64,000 bases of DNA from an uncultured Clostridia bacterium (GTDB lineage Bacteria > Bacillota > Clostridia > Oscillospirales > CAG-382), in NCBI GenBank assembly GCA_944375955.1, contig CALWBE010000005.1, forward strand, positions 31,285-95,284, given 5' to 3'. Position numbers and translations under genes: made by a program. Shown here in pieces: positions 7,480 to 16,527 of this stretch. The first letter of the stretch is position 1. Every line of letters begins with the position of its first letter. The notes below the pieces were generated by a model. The model did not search any database, was not told the DNA's origin, and saw only the letters and a program-made list of their open reading frames with translations.

Positions 7480-9855
7480 ATGGTTTTATCTATGAATTGG
7501 CTTTCTGATTATGTAAAAATAAACGCATCTCCAAAAGAATTCTCAGACCGTATGACAGATACAGGTTCAAAAGTTGAAGGTTTTGAAGTTCTCGGAGAAA
7601 AAATTAAAAATGTTGTCGTAGGAAAAATTCTTTCGATCGAGAAACATCCAGACTCTGATCACCTTCTTATATGTCAGATAGATGAAGGTACGGGAGACTC
7701 CGTTCAGATTATTACAGGAGCTCACAATATTTCTGTAGGTGATCTTGTGCCTGTTGCAAAACATGATTCATATCTCCCTGACGGAACTCATATCAAATCC
7801 GGAAAGCTCAGAGGGCTGCCTTCTAACGGAATGTTATGTTCTTTAGGTGAGCTTGGACTTACAAGTCATGATTTCCCTTATGCGCAGGAAGATGGAATTT
7901 TTATTCTCCAGGAAGACTGTAAACCGGGTGACGATATACGCGATGTACTCGATCTCAACGATATTGTCGTCGAATTTGAAATAACTCCCAACCGCCCCGA
8001 CTGTCTTTCTGTTATTGGTCTTGCAAGAGAAGCGGCAGCCTCTTATAATGTTCCCATGACTCTTTCAAAACCAAGAGTAAAAAATGTATCGAAAGACAAT
8101 ATAAATGATTATCTTTCAGTTGAGGTAAAAGATAACGATCTTTGTCCAAGATATACTGCAAGAATGGTAAAAAATATTAAAATAAAGCCGTCTCCCAAGT
8201 GGCTTCGTACACGCCTGCGTAACAGCGGAGTACGTCCCATAAATAATATTGTCGACATAACAAACTATGTTTGCTTAGAATACGGTCAGCCTATGCATGC
8301 CTTTGACTATGAGTATCTCAAAGGCGGGAAAATAATAGTACGCCGCGCTGAAAAAGGCGAAAAAATAACAACGCTTGATGACATTGAAAGAAATTTAAGT
8401 GAAAAAATGCTTGTTATTTCCGACGCTGAAAAAGCTGTTGCCATTGCCGGAGTAATGGGCGGTCAAAACAGTGAAATCAACAACGATACAAAAACTATAG
8501 TTTTTGAAAGCGCAAATTTTTACGGTCCGTCAGTAAGAACAACCTCGCGCAGTATAGGCTTAAGAACTGAGGCAAGCGGAAGATATGAAAAAGGACTCGA
8601 TCCGGAAAATACACTACCCGCTGTTGAAAGAGCATGCGAACTTATCGAGCTCTTGGATGCCGGAGAAGTTGTAGACGGAATAATTGACGTTTATGGGAAA
8701 AAGGCTGTTCAGGCAGAAATTGACTTTGAGCCTGAAAAAATAAACCGTTTTCTCGGAACTGAAATTCCTGAAAAGTTTATGCTTGATACTTTTAAAATGC
8801 TGGATATTGAATATAAAAACGGGAAACTTTATCCCCCGTCATTCAGAGCTGATTTGCTCTGTATGCAGGATATTGCCGAAGAAGTTGTGAGAATATACGG
8901 ATATAATGCTATCAAATCATCTAAATTTGTAGCTGAATCTCTTGTAGGAAGGCGCAATGACAGGCAAAAATATCTTGCTGATATAAATAGACTGCTTAGG
9001 GGCCTTGGTCTTTATGAAATACAGACATATTCGTTTATAAGTCCTAAATATTATGAAAAGATAAATCTGCCGGAAGAAAAACGCCGCTCTGTTATCATCT
9101 CAAATCCCTTGGGTGAGGATACAAGCGTTATGAGAACAACTGCTCTTCCGGGTATGCTTGAAGCACTTTCCACAAACCGAAGAAAAAGAATAAGTTCATG
9201 CGGACTTTACGAAATGGCAAAGATTTATATTCCTAAGGAAGAAGATTCCCTGGCAGAAGAACGCATATCCACAACAATAGTTTTTTATGGCTCAGGAGAC
9301 TTCTATACGATAAAAGGGTATATAGAAGAACTGCTTGCTATGTCAGGAATAAAAAAATACAATGTTTCGGCAGAAAAAAATAATCCGTCTTATCATCCCG
9401 GAAGATGCGCTGCTTTTTCGGTTAACGACAAGGTAATTGCAATAATAGGTCAATTACATCCATCTGTAATGGGAAATTATGATTTCGACTGCCCCGTCTA
9501 TGCTGCAGAAATAGATACTGAATATCTTATAACTGCAAAAAATACCGTACGCGAATATAAGCCGCTTCCTAAATTTCCTGCTATAACAAGAGATCTGTCT
9601 TTAGTTTGCGAAAAATCTCTTGAAGCTGGTACTATTCAAAAAGCTATATCAAAATATGCCGGAAATCTTCTTGAATCAGTTTCTGTATTCGATGTGTATA
9701 CGGATGCAAAACTTGGCGAAAATAAGAAAAGTATTGCTTACAGTCTTGCTCTGCGCTCACCCGATAAGACACTTTCAGATGAAGAAGGCGACAATGTAGT
9801 TGAAAAGATTCTTAAAGGTCTTGAAAAAGACTTTGATATTAAACTTAGAAGCTGA
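7480..9855 (+). CDS. pheT: Phenylalanine-tRNA ligase beta subunit
   Basis: A 791-residue beta subunit, partner of PheS. Domains in order: an EMAP/OB-type tRNA-binding domain (about 40-150, with ITGAHNI and GMLCSLGELGL), the B3/B4 editing domain (about 210-390, with RLRNSGVRPINNIVDITNYV), the B5 domain (about 400-470), the catalytic-like core, and the C-terminal ferredoxin-fold anticodon-binding domain (about 700-791, beginning near PLPKFPAITRDLSL). The length is normal for the bacterial protein. The SD GGAGGTG is eight bases before the ATG, and the gene follows pheS by 15 bases under the same T-box. A terminator hairpin follows. Confidence 0.98.
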   Translation: MVLSMNWLSDYVKINASPKEFSDRMTDTGSKVEGFEVLGEKIKNVVVGKILSIEKHPDSDHLLICQIDEGTGDSVQIITGAHNISVGDLVPVAKHDSYLPDGTHIKSGKLRGLPSNGMLCSLGELGLTSHDFPYAQEDGIFILQEDCKPGDDIRDVLDLNDIVVEFEITPNRPDCLSVIGLAREAAASYNVPMTLSKPRVKNVSKDNINDYLSVEVKDNDLCPRYTARMVKNIKIKPSPKWLRTRLRNSGVRPINNIVDITNYVCLEYGQPMHAFDYEYLKGGKIIVRRAEKGEKITTLDDIERNLSEKMLVISDAEKAVAIAGVMGGQNSEINNDTKTIVFESANFYGPSVRTTSRSIGLRTEASGRYEKGLDPENTLPAVERACELIELLDAGEVVDGIIDVYGKKAVQAEIDFEPEKINRFLGTEIPEKFMLDTFKMLDIEYKNGKLYPPSFRADLLCMQDIAEEVVRIYGYNAIKSSKFVAESLVGRRNDRQKYLADINRLLRGLGLYEIQTYSFISPKYYEKINLPEEKRRSVIISNPLGEDTSVMRTTALPGMLEALSTNRRKRISSCGLYEMAKIYIPKEEDSLAEERISTTIVFYGSGDFYTIKGYIEELLAMSGIKKYNVSAEKNNPSYHPGRCAAFSVNDKVIAIIGQLHPSVMGNYDFDCPVYAAEIDTEYLITAKNTVREYKPLPKFPAITRDLSLVCEKSLEAGTIQKAISKYAGNLLESVSVFDVYTDAKLGENKKSIAYSLALRSPDKTLSDEEGDNVVEKILKGLEKDFDIKLRS

Positions 9856-9888
9856 TAAGTTTAAATTATATCATTATATCTGAAAATT

Positions 9889-9926
9889 ACTGCGGAAATA
9901 ACTGTTTGCTGACGTTTTTCCGCAGT
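9889..9926 (+). terminator. Terminator after pheT
   Basis: ACTGCGGAAA (9889-9898) pairs with TTTCCGCAGT (9917-9926), followed by a T-rich tract. Confidence 0.85.
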
Positions 9927-9983
9927 ATATTTCTTTTTATTCATAATAAAATTAAAAAATTATTGATTTTTAATAAAATACTA

Positions 9984-10012
9984 TTGCATTTATTGGGTAA
10001 ATATATTATCAT
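9984..10012 (+). promoter_or_regulatory. Possible promoter for ireB
   Basis: TTGCAT (9984-9989), 17 bases, TATCAT (10007-10012), in a very AT-rich gap where chance matches are easy. Confidence 0.45.
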
Positions 10013-10044
10013 ATATATATTAAGCAGGAGAATGGAGTGATATT

Positions 10045-10302
10045 ATGCAATTATCTAAAAAGAATAAAACTATTACTTTTTCTACAGCAAAACTGGAAAA
10101 AGAAATGGAAATGAAAAGTATTCTTACCAGTGTTTACGATTCTCTTAAAGAAAAGGGGTATGATCCTATAAATCAAATTGTAGGTTATATACTTTCGGAA
10201 GATCCAACCTATATTACCAATTATAATAATGCACGCGCTCTTATACGCAAGATAGACCGTGACGAGCTTATGCGCGCGCTTGTAAGCTATTATTTGCAAT
10301 GA
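10045..10302 (+). CDS. ireB: IreB family regulatory phosphoprotein (UPF0297)
   Basis: An 85-residue protein of the IreB/YrzL family. Diagnostic segments are [11 protein letters not shown] near the start, [20 protein letters not shown] in the middle and [15 protein letters not shown] near the end. In Enterococcus IreB is phosphorylated on threonines by the PASTA kinase IreK and tunes envelope stress and cephalosporin tolerance; that role is known of the family and is not shown here. In many Firmicutes the gene is next to the Holliday junction resolvase yrrK/ruvX, which is absent here. The SD (GGAGAATGGAG) precedes the ATG. Confidence 0.93.
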   Translation: MQLSKKNKTITFSTAKLEKEMEMKSILTSVYDSLKEKGYDPINQIVGYILSEDPTYITNYNNARALIRKIDRDELMRALVSYYLQ

Positions 10303-10375
10303 TTTCCTGATTTTTGCAAAAAAACCGATATCACTCTTTATTTTCTTTCATATTTGCTCGGAGGTCATAATACAT

Positions 10376-10657
10376 ATGGAACAAAATATTTTAACATACA
10401 AAGGTCAGCCTTTGGCGCGCTGCGGTAATAAAATATACTACGGTGATCCGTCACAAAAGGCAATACTTGTCTTGACTATACTTGAATCAAAAACCCAAAA
10501 CGGTGATGATGTTCCTTCAAGAGTTCTGATTCAGATACAAAGCACCGATCCGGCTCTTGAGCTAAGTCCTAAAAAAATTATAAAAGAAGCAGAAAAATCT
10601 ACTCTTTCTGATGCAATAGAGATTGGAACAATCTGGCTTCAGAGAGAATTAAAATAA
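10376..10657 (+). CDS. Small conserved-looking protein of unknown function
   Basis: A 93-residue soluble protein I do not recognise. It starts MEQNILTYKGQPLARCGNKIYYGDPSQKAI, has a central beta-rich section (VLTILES, RVLIQIQST) and a helical C-terminus (SDAIEIGTIWLQREL). It has no transmembrane segment, no signal peptide and one cysteine. A good SD (CGGAGGT) and coding-like codon use with third-position bias support a real gene. It lies between ireB and a terminator, so it is probably co-transcribed with ireB, which would place it near PASTA-kinase or cell-envelope regulation. That association is inference from position only. Confidence 0.75.
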   Translation: MEQNILTYKGQPLARCGNKIYYGDPSQKAILVLTILESKTQNGDDVPSRVLIQIQSTDPALELSPKKIIKEAEKSTLSDAIEIGTIWLQRELK

Positions 10658-10665
10658 ATCATACT

Positions 10666-10698
10666 AAATTCCTGCGAATTTTCTTTGCAGGAATTTTT
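10666..10698 (+). terminator. Terminator before capA
   Basis: AAATTCCTGC (10666-10675) pairs with GCAGGAATTT (10687-10696), ending in a short T-run. Confidence 0.7.
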
Positions 10699-10721
10699 AA
10701 TAAATATTATTGGAGGCAACA

Positions 10722-12065
10722 ATGAAAAACAAAAAAAATAATTCTAACACCCCTTTTTTTCTTATTATAATGATTCCCCTTTTACTCGTTCTTATTTTCG
10801 CTTTGGTTGCCGCTTCAAAATCAGGAGGATTGTACGAAGTCTCAGACAACAATTCAGATATTACGGATATTGACTCACAGAAAAATCAAAATTTAGATGA
10901 AACAAAGCATTCCGGACAAAATAAAATAGATAATGAAGTAATCCCTGAACCTAAGAAGGAATACAGAAACATAACTTTTGCTGCTGCCGGTGATATACTC
11001 GTTCATACGAACGTATACAAATATGCGTCACAACTTGCACAAGGTACGGATGCCGAATATGATTTTAAACCAATGTTTGCAAATATAAAAGAAATAATAT
11101 CGTCGGCAGATCTCGCATATGTTAATCAGGAAACCCCCTGTGCAGGTAAAGAGCGCGGATATTCCGGATATCCGACCTTTAACACTCCCGACGAAATAGC
11201 CGACGCCGTGCTGGATACCGGTTTTGATATAGTAAATATAGCAAACAACCACATGTTAGATAAAGGAGAGAGCGGTCTTGCACGCAACATAGACTTTTGG
11301 AGCTCTAAAGATATAACTCTCCTCGGCGGATTTAAAAATGAAGAAGATTATAATACAATAAGAATAGTTGAACAAGACGGTGTTAAAATAGCTTTTCTTT
11401 CTTACACATACGGCACAAACTATCTTGTGCTTCCTGCCTCAAGCGAATATGTAATTCCTTATGAGAACGCAGATGAAATCGACAGGCAGACTAAGGAAGC
11501 GCGCGAGCTTGCGGATGTCGTCATAGTTTCAATGCACTGGGGAAATGAAGACAATTTTACCCCAAGTGAAAATCAGAAAAATCTTGCCCAGCTTATGGCA
11601 AACAACGGCGTTGACGTAATACTCGGAATGCACCCTCATGTTCTTCAGCCTATTGAATGGATTGATCGTCCCGACGGAGGCAAAACTTTATGCGTATATT
11701 CTTTAGGAAATCTCATATCTACAATGATGTACGGAAGAAATATGTTAGGCGGAATCGTCACATTTGAAATAAATGAGACCGACAACGGATTTTTAATTGA
11801 AAATGTCGAGCTTATACCAACCATGACATATTATCAAAGCGGTTTTTCTTCGCCCACTATTTATCTCTATAAAGATTTCACACCGGAAATGCAGGCAAAT
11901 CATGGTGCGCACCGCTATGACAGCTATATGTCGCAAAGCTATCTTGACAATATTATAAAGACCACTATTGACAGACAGTTTATAAAAGACAGCTTTTATG
12001 ACACGATATACGGGGAAACAAATACTTCAGTCAATACTGACTCTACAAACTCAAGCGCAGCGTGA
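10722..12065 (+). CDS. capA: CapA family protein (PgsA-like metallophosphatase fold)
   Basis: A 447-residue membrane-anchored protein. Residues about 10-35 form one hydrophobic segment (signal anchor), followed by an acidic, Asn/Asp-rich linker. The catalytic-like domain starts near residue 85 with FAAAGDILVHTNVYK and continues with VNQETPCAG, NIANNHMLDKGE, SMHWGNE and GMHPHVLQPIEW, the PGA_cap/CapA metallophosphatase motifs. CapA proteins help make or export poly-gamma-glutamate or act on envelope polymers; the substrate here is unknown. The ATG at 10722 is preferred over an upstream TTG because the SD (TGGAGG, 10711-10716) lies just before it. It is followed at short distance by the RluA-like gene. 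Confidence 0.88.
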   Translation: MKNKKNNSNTPFFLIIMIPLLLVLIFALVAASKSGGLYEVSDNNSDITDIDSQKNQNLDETKHSGQNKIDNEVIPEPKKEYRNITFAAAGDILVHTNVYKYASQLAQGTDAEYDFKPMFANIKEIISSADLAYVNQETPCAGKERGYSGYPTFNTPDEIADAVLDTGFDIVNIANNHMLDKGESGLARNIDFWSSKDITLLGGFKNEEDYNTIRIVEQDGVKIAFLSYTYGTNYLVLPASSEYVIPYENADEIDRQTKEARELADVVIVSMHWGNEDNFTPSENQKNLAQLMANNGVDVILGMHPHVLQPIEWIDRPDGGKTLCVYSLGNLISTMMYGRNMLGGIVTFEINETDNGFLIENVELIPTMTYYQSGFSSPTIYLYKDFTPEMQANHGAHRYDSYMSQSYLDNIIKTTIDRQFIKDSFYDTIYGETNTSVNTDSTNSSAA

Positions 12066-12085
12066 TTTTACGGCGGTAATTGCAG

Positions 12086-13117
12086 ATGAGACAGCTTACT
12101 GTAGGTAAAAACGACGCGGGGCAACGGGCAGATAAATTTCTTTCAAAAGCTCTCGTAAATCTTCCGTCTTCTCTTTTATATAAGTTTCTAAGAAAAAAAT
12201 GCATAAAACTAAATGGAAAAAAATGCGAAGCTAATACCATATTAAAAGACGGAGATATTTTTTCTCTTTATATAAGTGATGAATTTTTCCCGCTGAAATC
12301 AATTGAAGAAAACTCAAAATATCAAGCGGCTTATCTTGATCTTACTCCGGAAAAAGATATAGCTTATGAAGATGAAAATATATTAGTTTTGGATAAAAAA
12401 TCCGGAATAACTGTACATCCCGGTTATGACGGAGAAAAGATGCCGAAATCCGGAAATGATATATATTTAATTGATCTTATTCTCGGCTATCTTTATAAGA
12501 AAAAAGAGTATGTTCCGGAAGAAGAAAACAGCTTTTGTCCGGCCTTGTGCAACAGACTTGACAGAAATACCGCAGGTCTTATAATATGCGCGAAAAATGC
12601 CGAAGCTCTGCGTATAATGAACCAGAAAATAAAAGACCGAGAACTTAAAAAGCTGTATTACTGCGAAGTTTGTGGAATTTTTCAAAAAAAAGAAGCAGTT
12701 CTTTCAGATTTTCTTTATAAGGATAAAGAAACAAACAGAGTATATATCTTTAAAACCCGCGAAGAAGCAAAACAAAAAATGGAAATAAAATATGACGATG
12801 ATATAAAAACTGTCATAACCAAATATACCGTAAAAGGCGAAAAAAATAGTTCTTCCCTTCTGCTTGTAGATCTTATAACCGGCAGAACGCACCAAATACG
12901 AGCTCATCTCGCGTACTACGGTCATCCTCTTATAGGAGACGGAAAATACGGTATCATTCACTCAAAAAGGTCAGCCGATATGCGTCAGGCTCTTTATTCA
13001 TACAGCATTGAATTTTCTTTTTCCTCTGACGCCGGTATTTTATCATATCTTGACGGTAAAAAAATCTGCGGAAAACCGCAGGAATTCATGAAAAAATATA
13101 ACCTGAAAAAATATTAA
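12086..13117 (+). CDS. RluA family RNA pseudouridine synthase
   Basis: A 343-residue pseudouridine synthase. An N-terminal S4-like RNA-binding domain (about 10-75) is followed by the RluA catalytic domain, with NRLDRNTAGLIICAKN (catalytic Asp in RLD) and GRTHQIRAHLAYYGHPLIGDGKYG. It isomerises uridine in ribosomal or transfer RNA; which position cannot be read, as Clostridia have several paralogues (RluB/RluC/RluD-like). The ATG at 12086 follows GGCGG with proper spacing; a TTG six bases upstream is the alternative. An insertion of about 20 residues rich in Lys/Glu before the catalytic motif (KKKEYVPEEENS) is slightly unusual. It ends at a bidirectional terminator. Confidence 0.9.
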   Translation: MRQLTVGKNDAGQRADKFLSKALVNLPSSLLYKFLRKKCIKLNGKKCEANTILKDGDIFSLYISDEFFPLKSIEENSKYQAAYLDLTPEKDIAYEDENILVLDKKSGITVHPGYDGEKMPKSGNDIYLIDLILGYLYKKKEYVPEEENSFCPALCNRLDRNTAGLIICAKNAEALRIMNQKIKDRELKKLYYCEVCGIFQKKEAVLSDFLYKDKETNRVYIFKTREEAKQKMEIKYDDDIKTVITKYTVKGEKNSSSLLLVDLITGRTHQIRAHLAYYGHPLIGDGKYGIIHSKRSADMRQALYSYSIEFSFSSDAGILSYLDGKKICGKPQEFMKKYNLKKY

Positions 13118-13150
13118 GTATATATCGTATTAAAAATATACATGCCAACA

Positions 13151-13181
13151 AACTGCGGATAGGAAAAACCTATCCGCAGTT
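13151..13181. terminator. Bidirectional terminator between convergent genes
   Basis: AACTGCGGATAGG pairs perfectly with CCTATCCGCAGTT around a five-base A loop, between the RluA-like gene (+) and the flavoprotein gene (-). Confidence 0.85.
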
Positions 13182-13187
13182 ATTCTT

Positions 13188-15104
13188 TTATCTATTCTTT
13201 CTGTAATATTCTCCGTAAACCTTTTCAAACCATTGCTCGCTGTCGGGTATCTTTGAAACTTTATCGATCCGGGATTCCGTCCTTCCGTTTTTATATTTTA
13301 CTTTTATCAATGAAGACACATCGCTTTCAGTTTGAATGTTTGACATATTATCAAAGACATTTTCATTTTCCGCAGTAAGAAAACTTCCGCGGCTTATAAA
13401 TCCCTCGTCTCTGTATTTTTTCATTGCTTCCAGCACACACAACGCTGATATAAGTATGTCGCGCAGTGTCAGAACTTCAAAAATAAGCGTTCTATCCGAC
13501 ACGCTGTTTTCCTCATAAAACTTTTTTATTCTCTCTGATACATAATCGTACGTGAAAGAAATTTTTCCGTCTATACGTACAAACGCCGCAAATTTGCTCA
13601 TCATTTCAGCTACATTCCGCTTGTTTTTCATTATCGAAGACAATTCTGATTTACCTGATGTAAGCTTTTTGCACATTTTTATAAATGCTTCGGTCTGTCT
13701 TTTATCAGCTTCGCTGAAACACACACTCCTTCTTTTCTGCTTTACAATATGTTCAGCAGCCCTTAATGAAGATACCTGAGTTGAATTAAGCGCGGTTCCT
13801 CCAGGTCTTGAAACGCCGAATACTCCTGCACATTCACCTGCAGCATATAGCCCATCTATACACGTCATATAATTTACGTCACAGTCAATTCCCCCGTTGT
13901 TATGCTGTGCACATACAGAGATCGCAAGCAGTTCCTTTTTTAAATCTATACCGGCTTTTTCAATATATAGCCTATAGGCACGCTCGTTCATTTTTATAAG
14001 CTTATCTATCGGTCTTTCAATATCCATTACGCCGCTGTTCTCAAGATATCCGCGCGCTTCTTCCCCTAAAAGATTAGGTGAATATCCACTGTCATTTTTA
14101 GTAAAATCAAGATACACCTTATTTCCTTTGCAAATTTCTTTATATACTGCAATATCAATAAGCGAACTTCTGTTTTCTCCGCACAGCTTAGACGGACAAA
14201 ACGGCCAATTATAACCTTTTTGAAAAATCAGATCATATCTTTCTTCACCTATATATTCGTGCAAAAACTCTTTTTCATTACCATAACAGTCGACAGATAT
14301 AAAACGCGGTATAACCTGCATATAACTTCCGGATAAATTCCATCTGAAATCGGTAGATGCAATTCCGTACTGCCATTCAGTAAGATTTACGCCCTCGCAT
14401 CCGGCTTCCATTGCAAGTCCAAGCGAACCGCTGTGGCATTTGGGATATACGCTCTCTGAATAAATTCCTGACGGTCCTCCTGTGGCAAGCACGATATTCG
14501 GTGCCATATATACCGAAATATCTCCGGTTTCAGTATCTGCGCAAATCACACCGCGTACCTTATTATTCTTTACTATCAATTTTACGGCGCGTTTATTTTC
14601 AATAATATCTATATTTTTGCTTTTTACTGCTCTTATAAGAGCTTCTGCCATAAAACGGGAAGTCAAAGGACCGCATGAAGTTGCTCTCCTTCTGAAATCG
14701 TGATCTGTCCTGTAACCCACATACTCCCCGTATTCGTTTTGAGGGAAATCCACTCCGAGCGATATCAATTTATAAAAACACTTCAAAGACATTGCCGCTT
14801 CAGTAAGACAATGATATCCTTCGGCACACCCACCGGAATAAAGGGTATTTGCCATATCATAGACGCTGTCCTGTTCGTCGCCTGCTACAGACAGCTTATA
14901 ATATGTCTGCTTATCTGAACCGGTATTTATCGATGTACTTAACATAATACCATTTGTTATAACTGCTATATCGCGCGATCCTAAATCATAAAGCGAATCA
15001 GCACAGTTTAAACCTGCGCAGCCGCTTCCTATAATGACAGATTTATACAAGAAAATGTTTATATTTTCTCCGTCTATGTTGCAGAAATCTGCTTTTTTTA
15101 ACAT
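13188..15104 (-). CDS. FAD-dependent oxidoreductase, fumarate reductase/aspartate oxidase-like
   Basis: A 638-residue flavoprotein. The dinucleotide-binding motif is near residue 24 (VIIGSGCAGLNCADSL). A fumarate-reductase-type capping region (GYRTDHDFRRRATSCG) follows, and the second FAD segment is near residue 410 (IDGLYAAGECAGVFGVSRPGGTALNSTQ). The C-terminal 180 residues are helical, as in L-aspartate oxidase and succinate dehydrogenase flavoproteins. There is no signal peptide, and no iron-sulfur or membrane partner is adjacent, so it is not a standard respiratory complex. It is transcribed away from an OYE-SDR operon through interlocked promoters, suggesting one pathway and one regulator. 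An oxidase, an enoate reductase or a sugar-acid oxidoreductase are all possible. Confidence 0.82.
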   Translation of the reverse strand: MLKKADFCNIDGENINIFLYKSVIIGSGCAGLNCADSLYDLGSRDIAVITNGIMLSTSINTGSDKQTYYKLSVAGDEQDSVYDMANTLYSGGCAEGYHCLTEAAMSLKCFYKLISLGVDFPQNEYGEYVGYRTDHDFRRRATSCGPLTSRFMAEALIRAVKSKNIDIIENKRAVKLIVKNNKVRGVICADTETGDISVYMAPNIVLATGGPSGIYSESVYPKCHSGSLGLAMEAGCEGVNLTEWQYGIASTDFRWNLSGSYMQVIPRFISVDCYGNEKEFLHEYIGEERYDLIFQKGYNWPFCPSKLCGENRSSLIDIAVYKEICKGNKVYLDFTKNDSGYSPNLLGEEARGYLENSGVMDIERPIDKLIKMNERAYRLYIEKAGIDLKKELLAISVCAQHNNGGIDCDVNYMTCIDGLYAAGECAGVFGVSRPGGTALNSTQVSSLRAAEHIVKQKRRSVCFSEADKRQTEAFIKMCKKLTSGKSELSSIMKNKRNVAEMMSKFAAFVRIDGKISFTYDYVSERIKKFYEENSVSDRTLIFEVLTLRDILISALCVLEAMKKYRDEGFISRGSFLTAENENVFDNMSNIQTESDVSSLIKVKYKNGRTESRIDKVSKIPDSEQWFEKVYGEYYRKNR

Positions 15105-15120
15105 CGTCTGCTCCTTTTTA

Positions 15121-15149
15121 TTGAAAAATTATCACAATTAACGTATAAT
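15121..15149 (+). promoter_or_regulatory. Promoter of the OYE-SDR operon
   Basis: TTGAAA (15121-15126), 17 bases, TATAAT (15144-15149), directed rightwards; predicted start near 15156. Confidence 0.75.
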
Positions 15150-15171
15150 TACAAATAAAACATATAGTTTC

Positions 15172-15200
15172 ATTATAACATCATAAAAAAGGAATTACAA
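15172..15200 (-). promoter_or_regulatory. Promoter of the flavoprotein gene, facing the other promoter
   Basis: On the minus strand, TTGTAA (15200-15195), 17 bases, TATAAT (15177-15172); predicted start near 15165. The two divergent transcripts would overlap by about ten bases, so polymerases at the two promoters should interfere. Confidence 0.65.
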
Positions 15201-15201
15201 G

Positions 15202-16527
15202 ATGCAAAACTTTGATAACGATTACTACAATTCTTCAATATATGCTGATATTCTGAAAAATACAAATTTTATTGTTCCAAAACTTCATATGCCTTACAGC
15301 AAAGATTTTTCCCTTCTTTCGAAAGAAAAAAAAATATCCGGGAAAATCGCTGCAAACCGAATCTGCTATCAGCCTATGGAAGGACAGGATGCAGATGAAA
15401 ACGGCGATCCGTCAGAGTTAACATTTCAAAGGTATAAAACTCTATCATACGGCGGTGCCGGCATCATATGGATTGAAGCAGTATCTATACTTCCGGAAGC
15501 ACGCAGCAACAAACATCAACTTATGATAAATGAGCATAATTTGGATAAATACAAGCGTCTTGCGGAAATATCAAAAGAAACATGCTTTAAAAACAACGGT
15601 TACGAACCGATTATAATACTTCAGTTGAATCATTCGGGAAGGTACTCAAAGCCTGACGGAAAACCCCACCCCATTATAGCAATGGAAAATAAATACTTTT
15701 ATAATCCCGAATTCTCATATACTTTAGCTACAGATGATTATCTAAACTCTTTACCTCAAATATTTGCAGATAAGGCTATATTATGCGAGAGCGCCGGTTT
15801 TGACGGTATAGATATAAAATGCTGTCACGGATATCTTTACTCAGAACTGCTTTCAGCATATGACCGTAAAGGGAAATACGGCGGTTCTTTTGAAAACCGC
15901 ACGCGCCTTCTTATTGATACTTTTGACATATGCAGAAATTCAATAAAGCGTGATACAATTCTATCCTGCAGACTTAATATATATGACGGATACAATACTC
16001 CTTACAGCTTCGGAAACGATAAAAACAACCTTGAAAAATATGATCTTTCTGAACCTAAGCTTCTCATTGAAAAGCTTTATTCCCACGGTCTTGATCTTTT
16101 AAATGTCACAATGGGAAGTCCATATGTAAATCCCGATGTATCCCGTCCGTACCGTCCTGGTATAGACAAGCCCAAAACAAATGCTATAAATGCGTTATAC
16201 AGGCTGTTCTCCGGCGCTGCCGATATACATCACGCTTTTCCTAAAATTCCTTTGGTAAATACCGGCGTTTCCGGTCTTTGCGGAAAATGCGCATATGCCG
16301 CTGCAGGCATGATTGAAGAAGATATGACCGATTTTGTAGGATTTGGGCGGATGAATTTCGCATATCCTAACATTGCGCGTGATATTTTATCTAATAATTA
16401 TAACGAGAAAAAATGCTGCGTAGCATGTTCAGGATGTTCAACACTTAAAAAGAACGGCTTGCTTTCAGGCTGCATAATAAGAAATGAAAAATATAAGGAA
16501 ATTTATAAGGAGTTTGCAAAAAAATGA
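15202..16527 (+). CDS. Old Yellow Enzyme family flavin oxidoreductase with C-terminal Fe-S motif
   Basis: A 441-residue NADH:flavin oxidoreductase TIM barrel. Visible family features are YQPMEGQDADENGDPSE (variant of the FMN-binding first strand), LQLNHSGRYSKP, GFDGIDIKCCHGYLYSELLS with its active-site region, and GKYGGSFENRTRLL. Near the C-terminus CVACSGC and a further Cys after 11 residues form a C-x2-C-x2-C-x11-C pattern like the [4Fe-4S] site of 2,4-dienoyl-CoA reductase and trimethylamine dehydrogenase. Those proteins continue into a FAD/NAD(P)H domain of about 250 residues, which is missing here. Electrons must therefore come from another protein. Its stop overlaps the SDR start by four bases, and its promoter is strong. 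Confidence 0.85.
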   Translation: MQNFDNDYYNSSIYADILKNTNFIVPKLHMPYSKDFSLLSKEKKISGKIAANRICYQPMEGQDADENGDPSELTFQRYKTLSYGGAGIIWIEAVSILPEARSNKHQLMINEHNLDKYKRLAEISKETCFKNNGYEPIIILQLNHSGRYSKPDGKPHPIIAMENKYFYNPEFSYTLATDDYLNSLPQIFADKAILCESAGFDGIDIKCCHGYLYSELLSAYDRKGKYGGSFENRTRLLIDTFDICRNSIKRDTILSCRLNIYDGYNTPYSFGNDKNNLEKYDLSEPKLLIEKLYSHGLDLLNVTMGSPYVNPDVSRPYRPGIDKPKTNAINALYRLFSGAADIHHAFPKIPLVNTGVSGLCGKCAYAAAGMIEEDMTDFVGFGRMNFAYPNIARDILSNNYNEKKCCVACSGCSTLKKNGLLSGCIIRNEKYKEIYKEFAKK

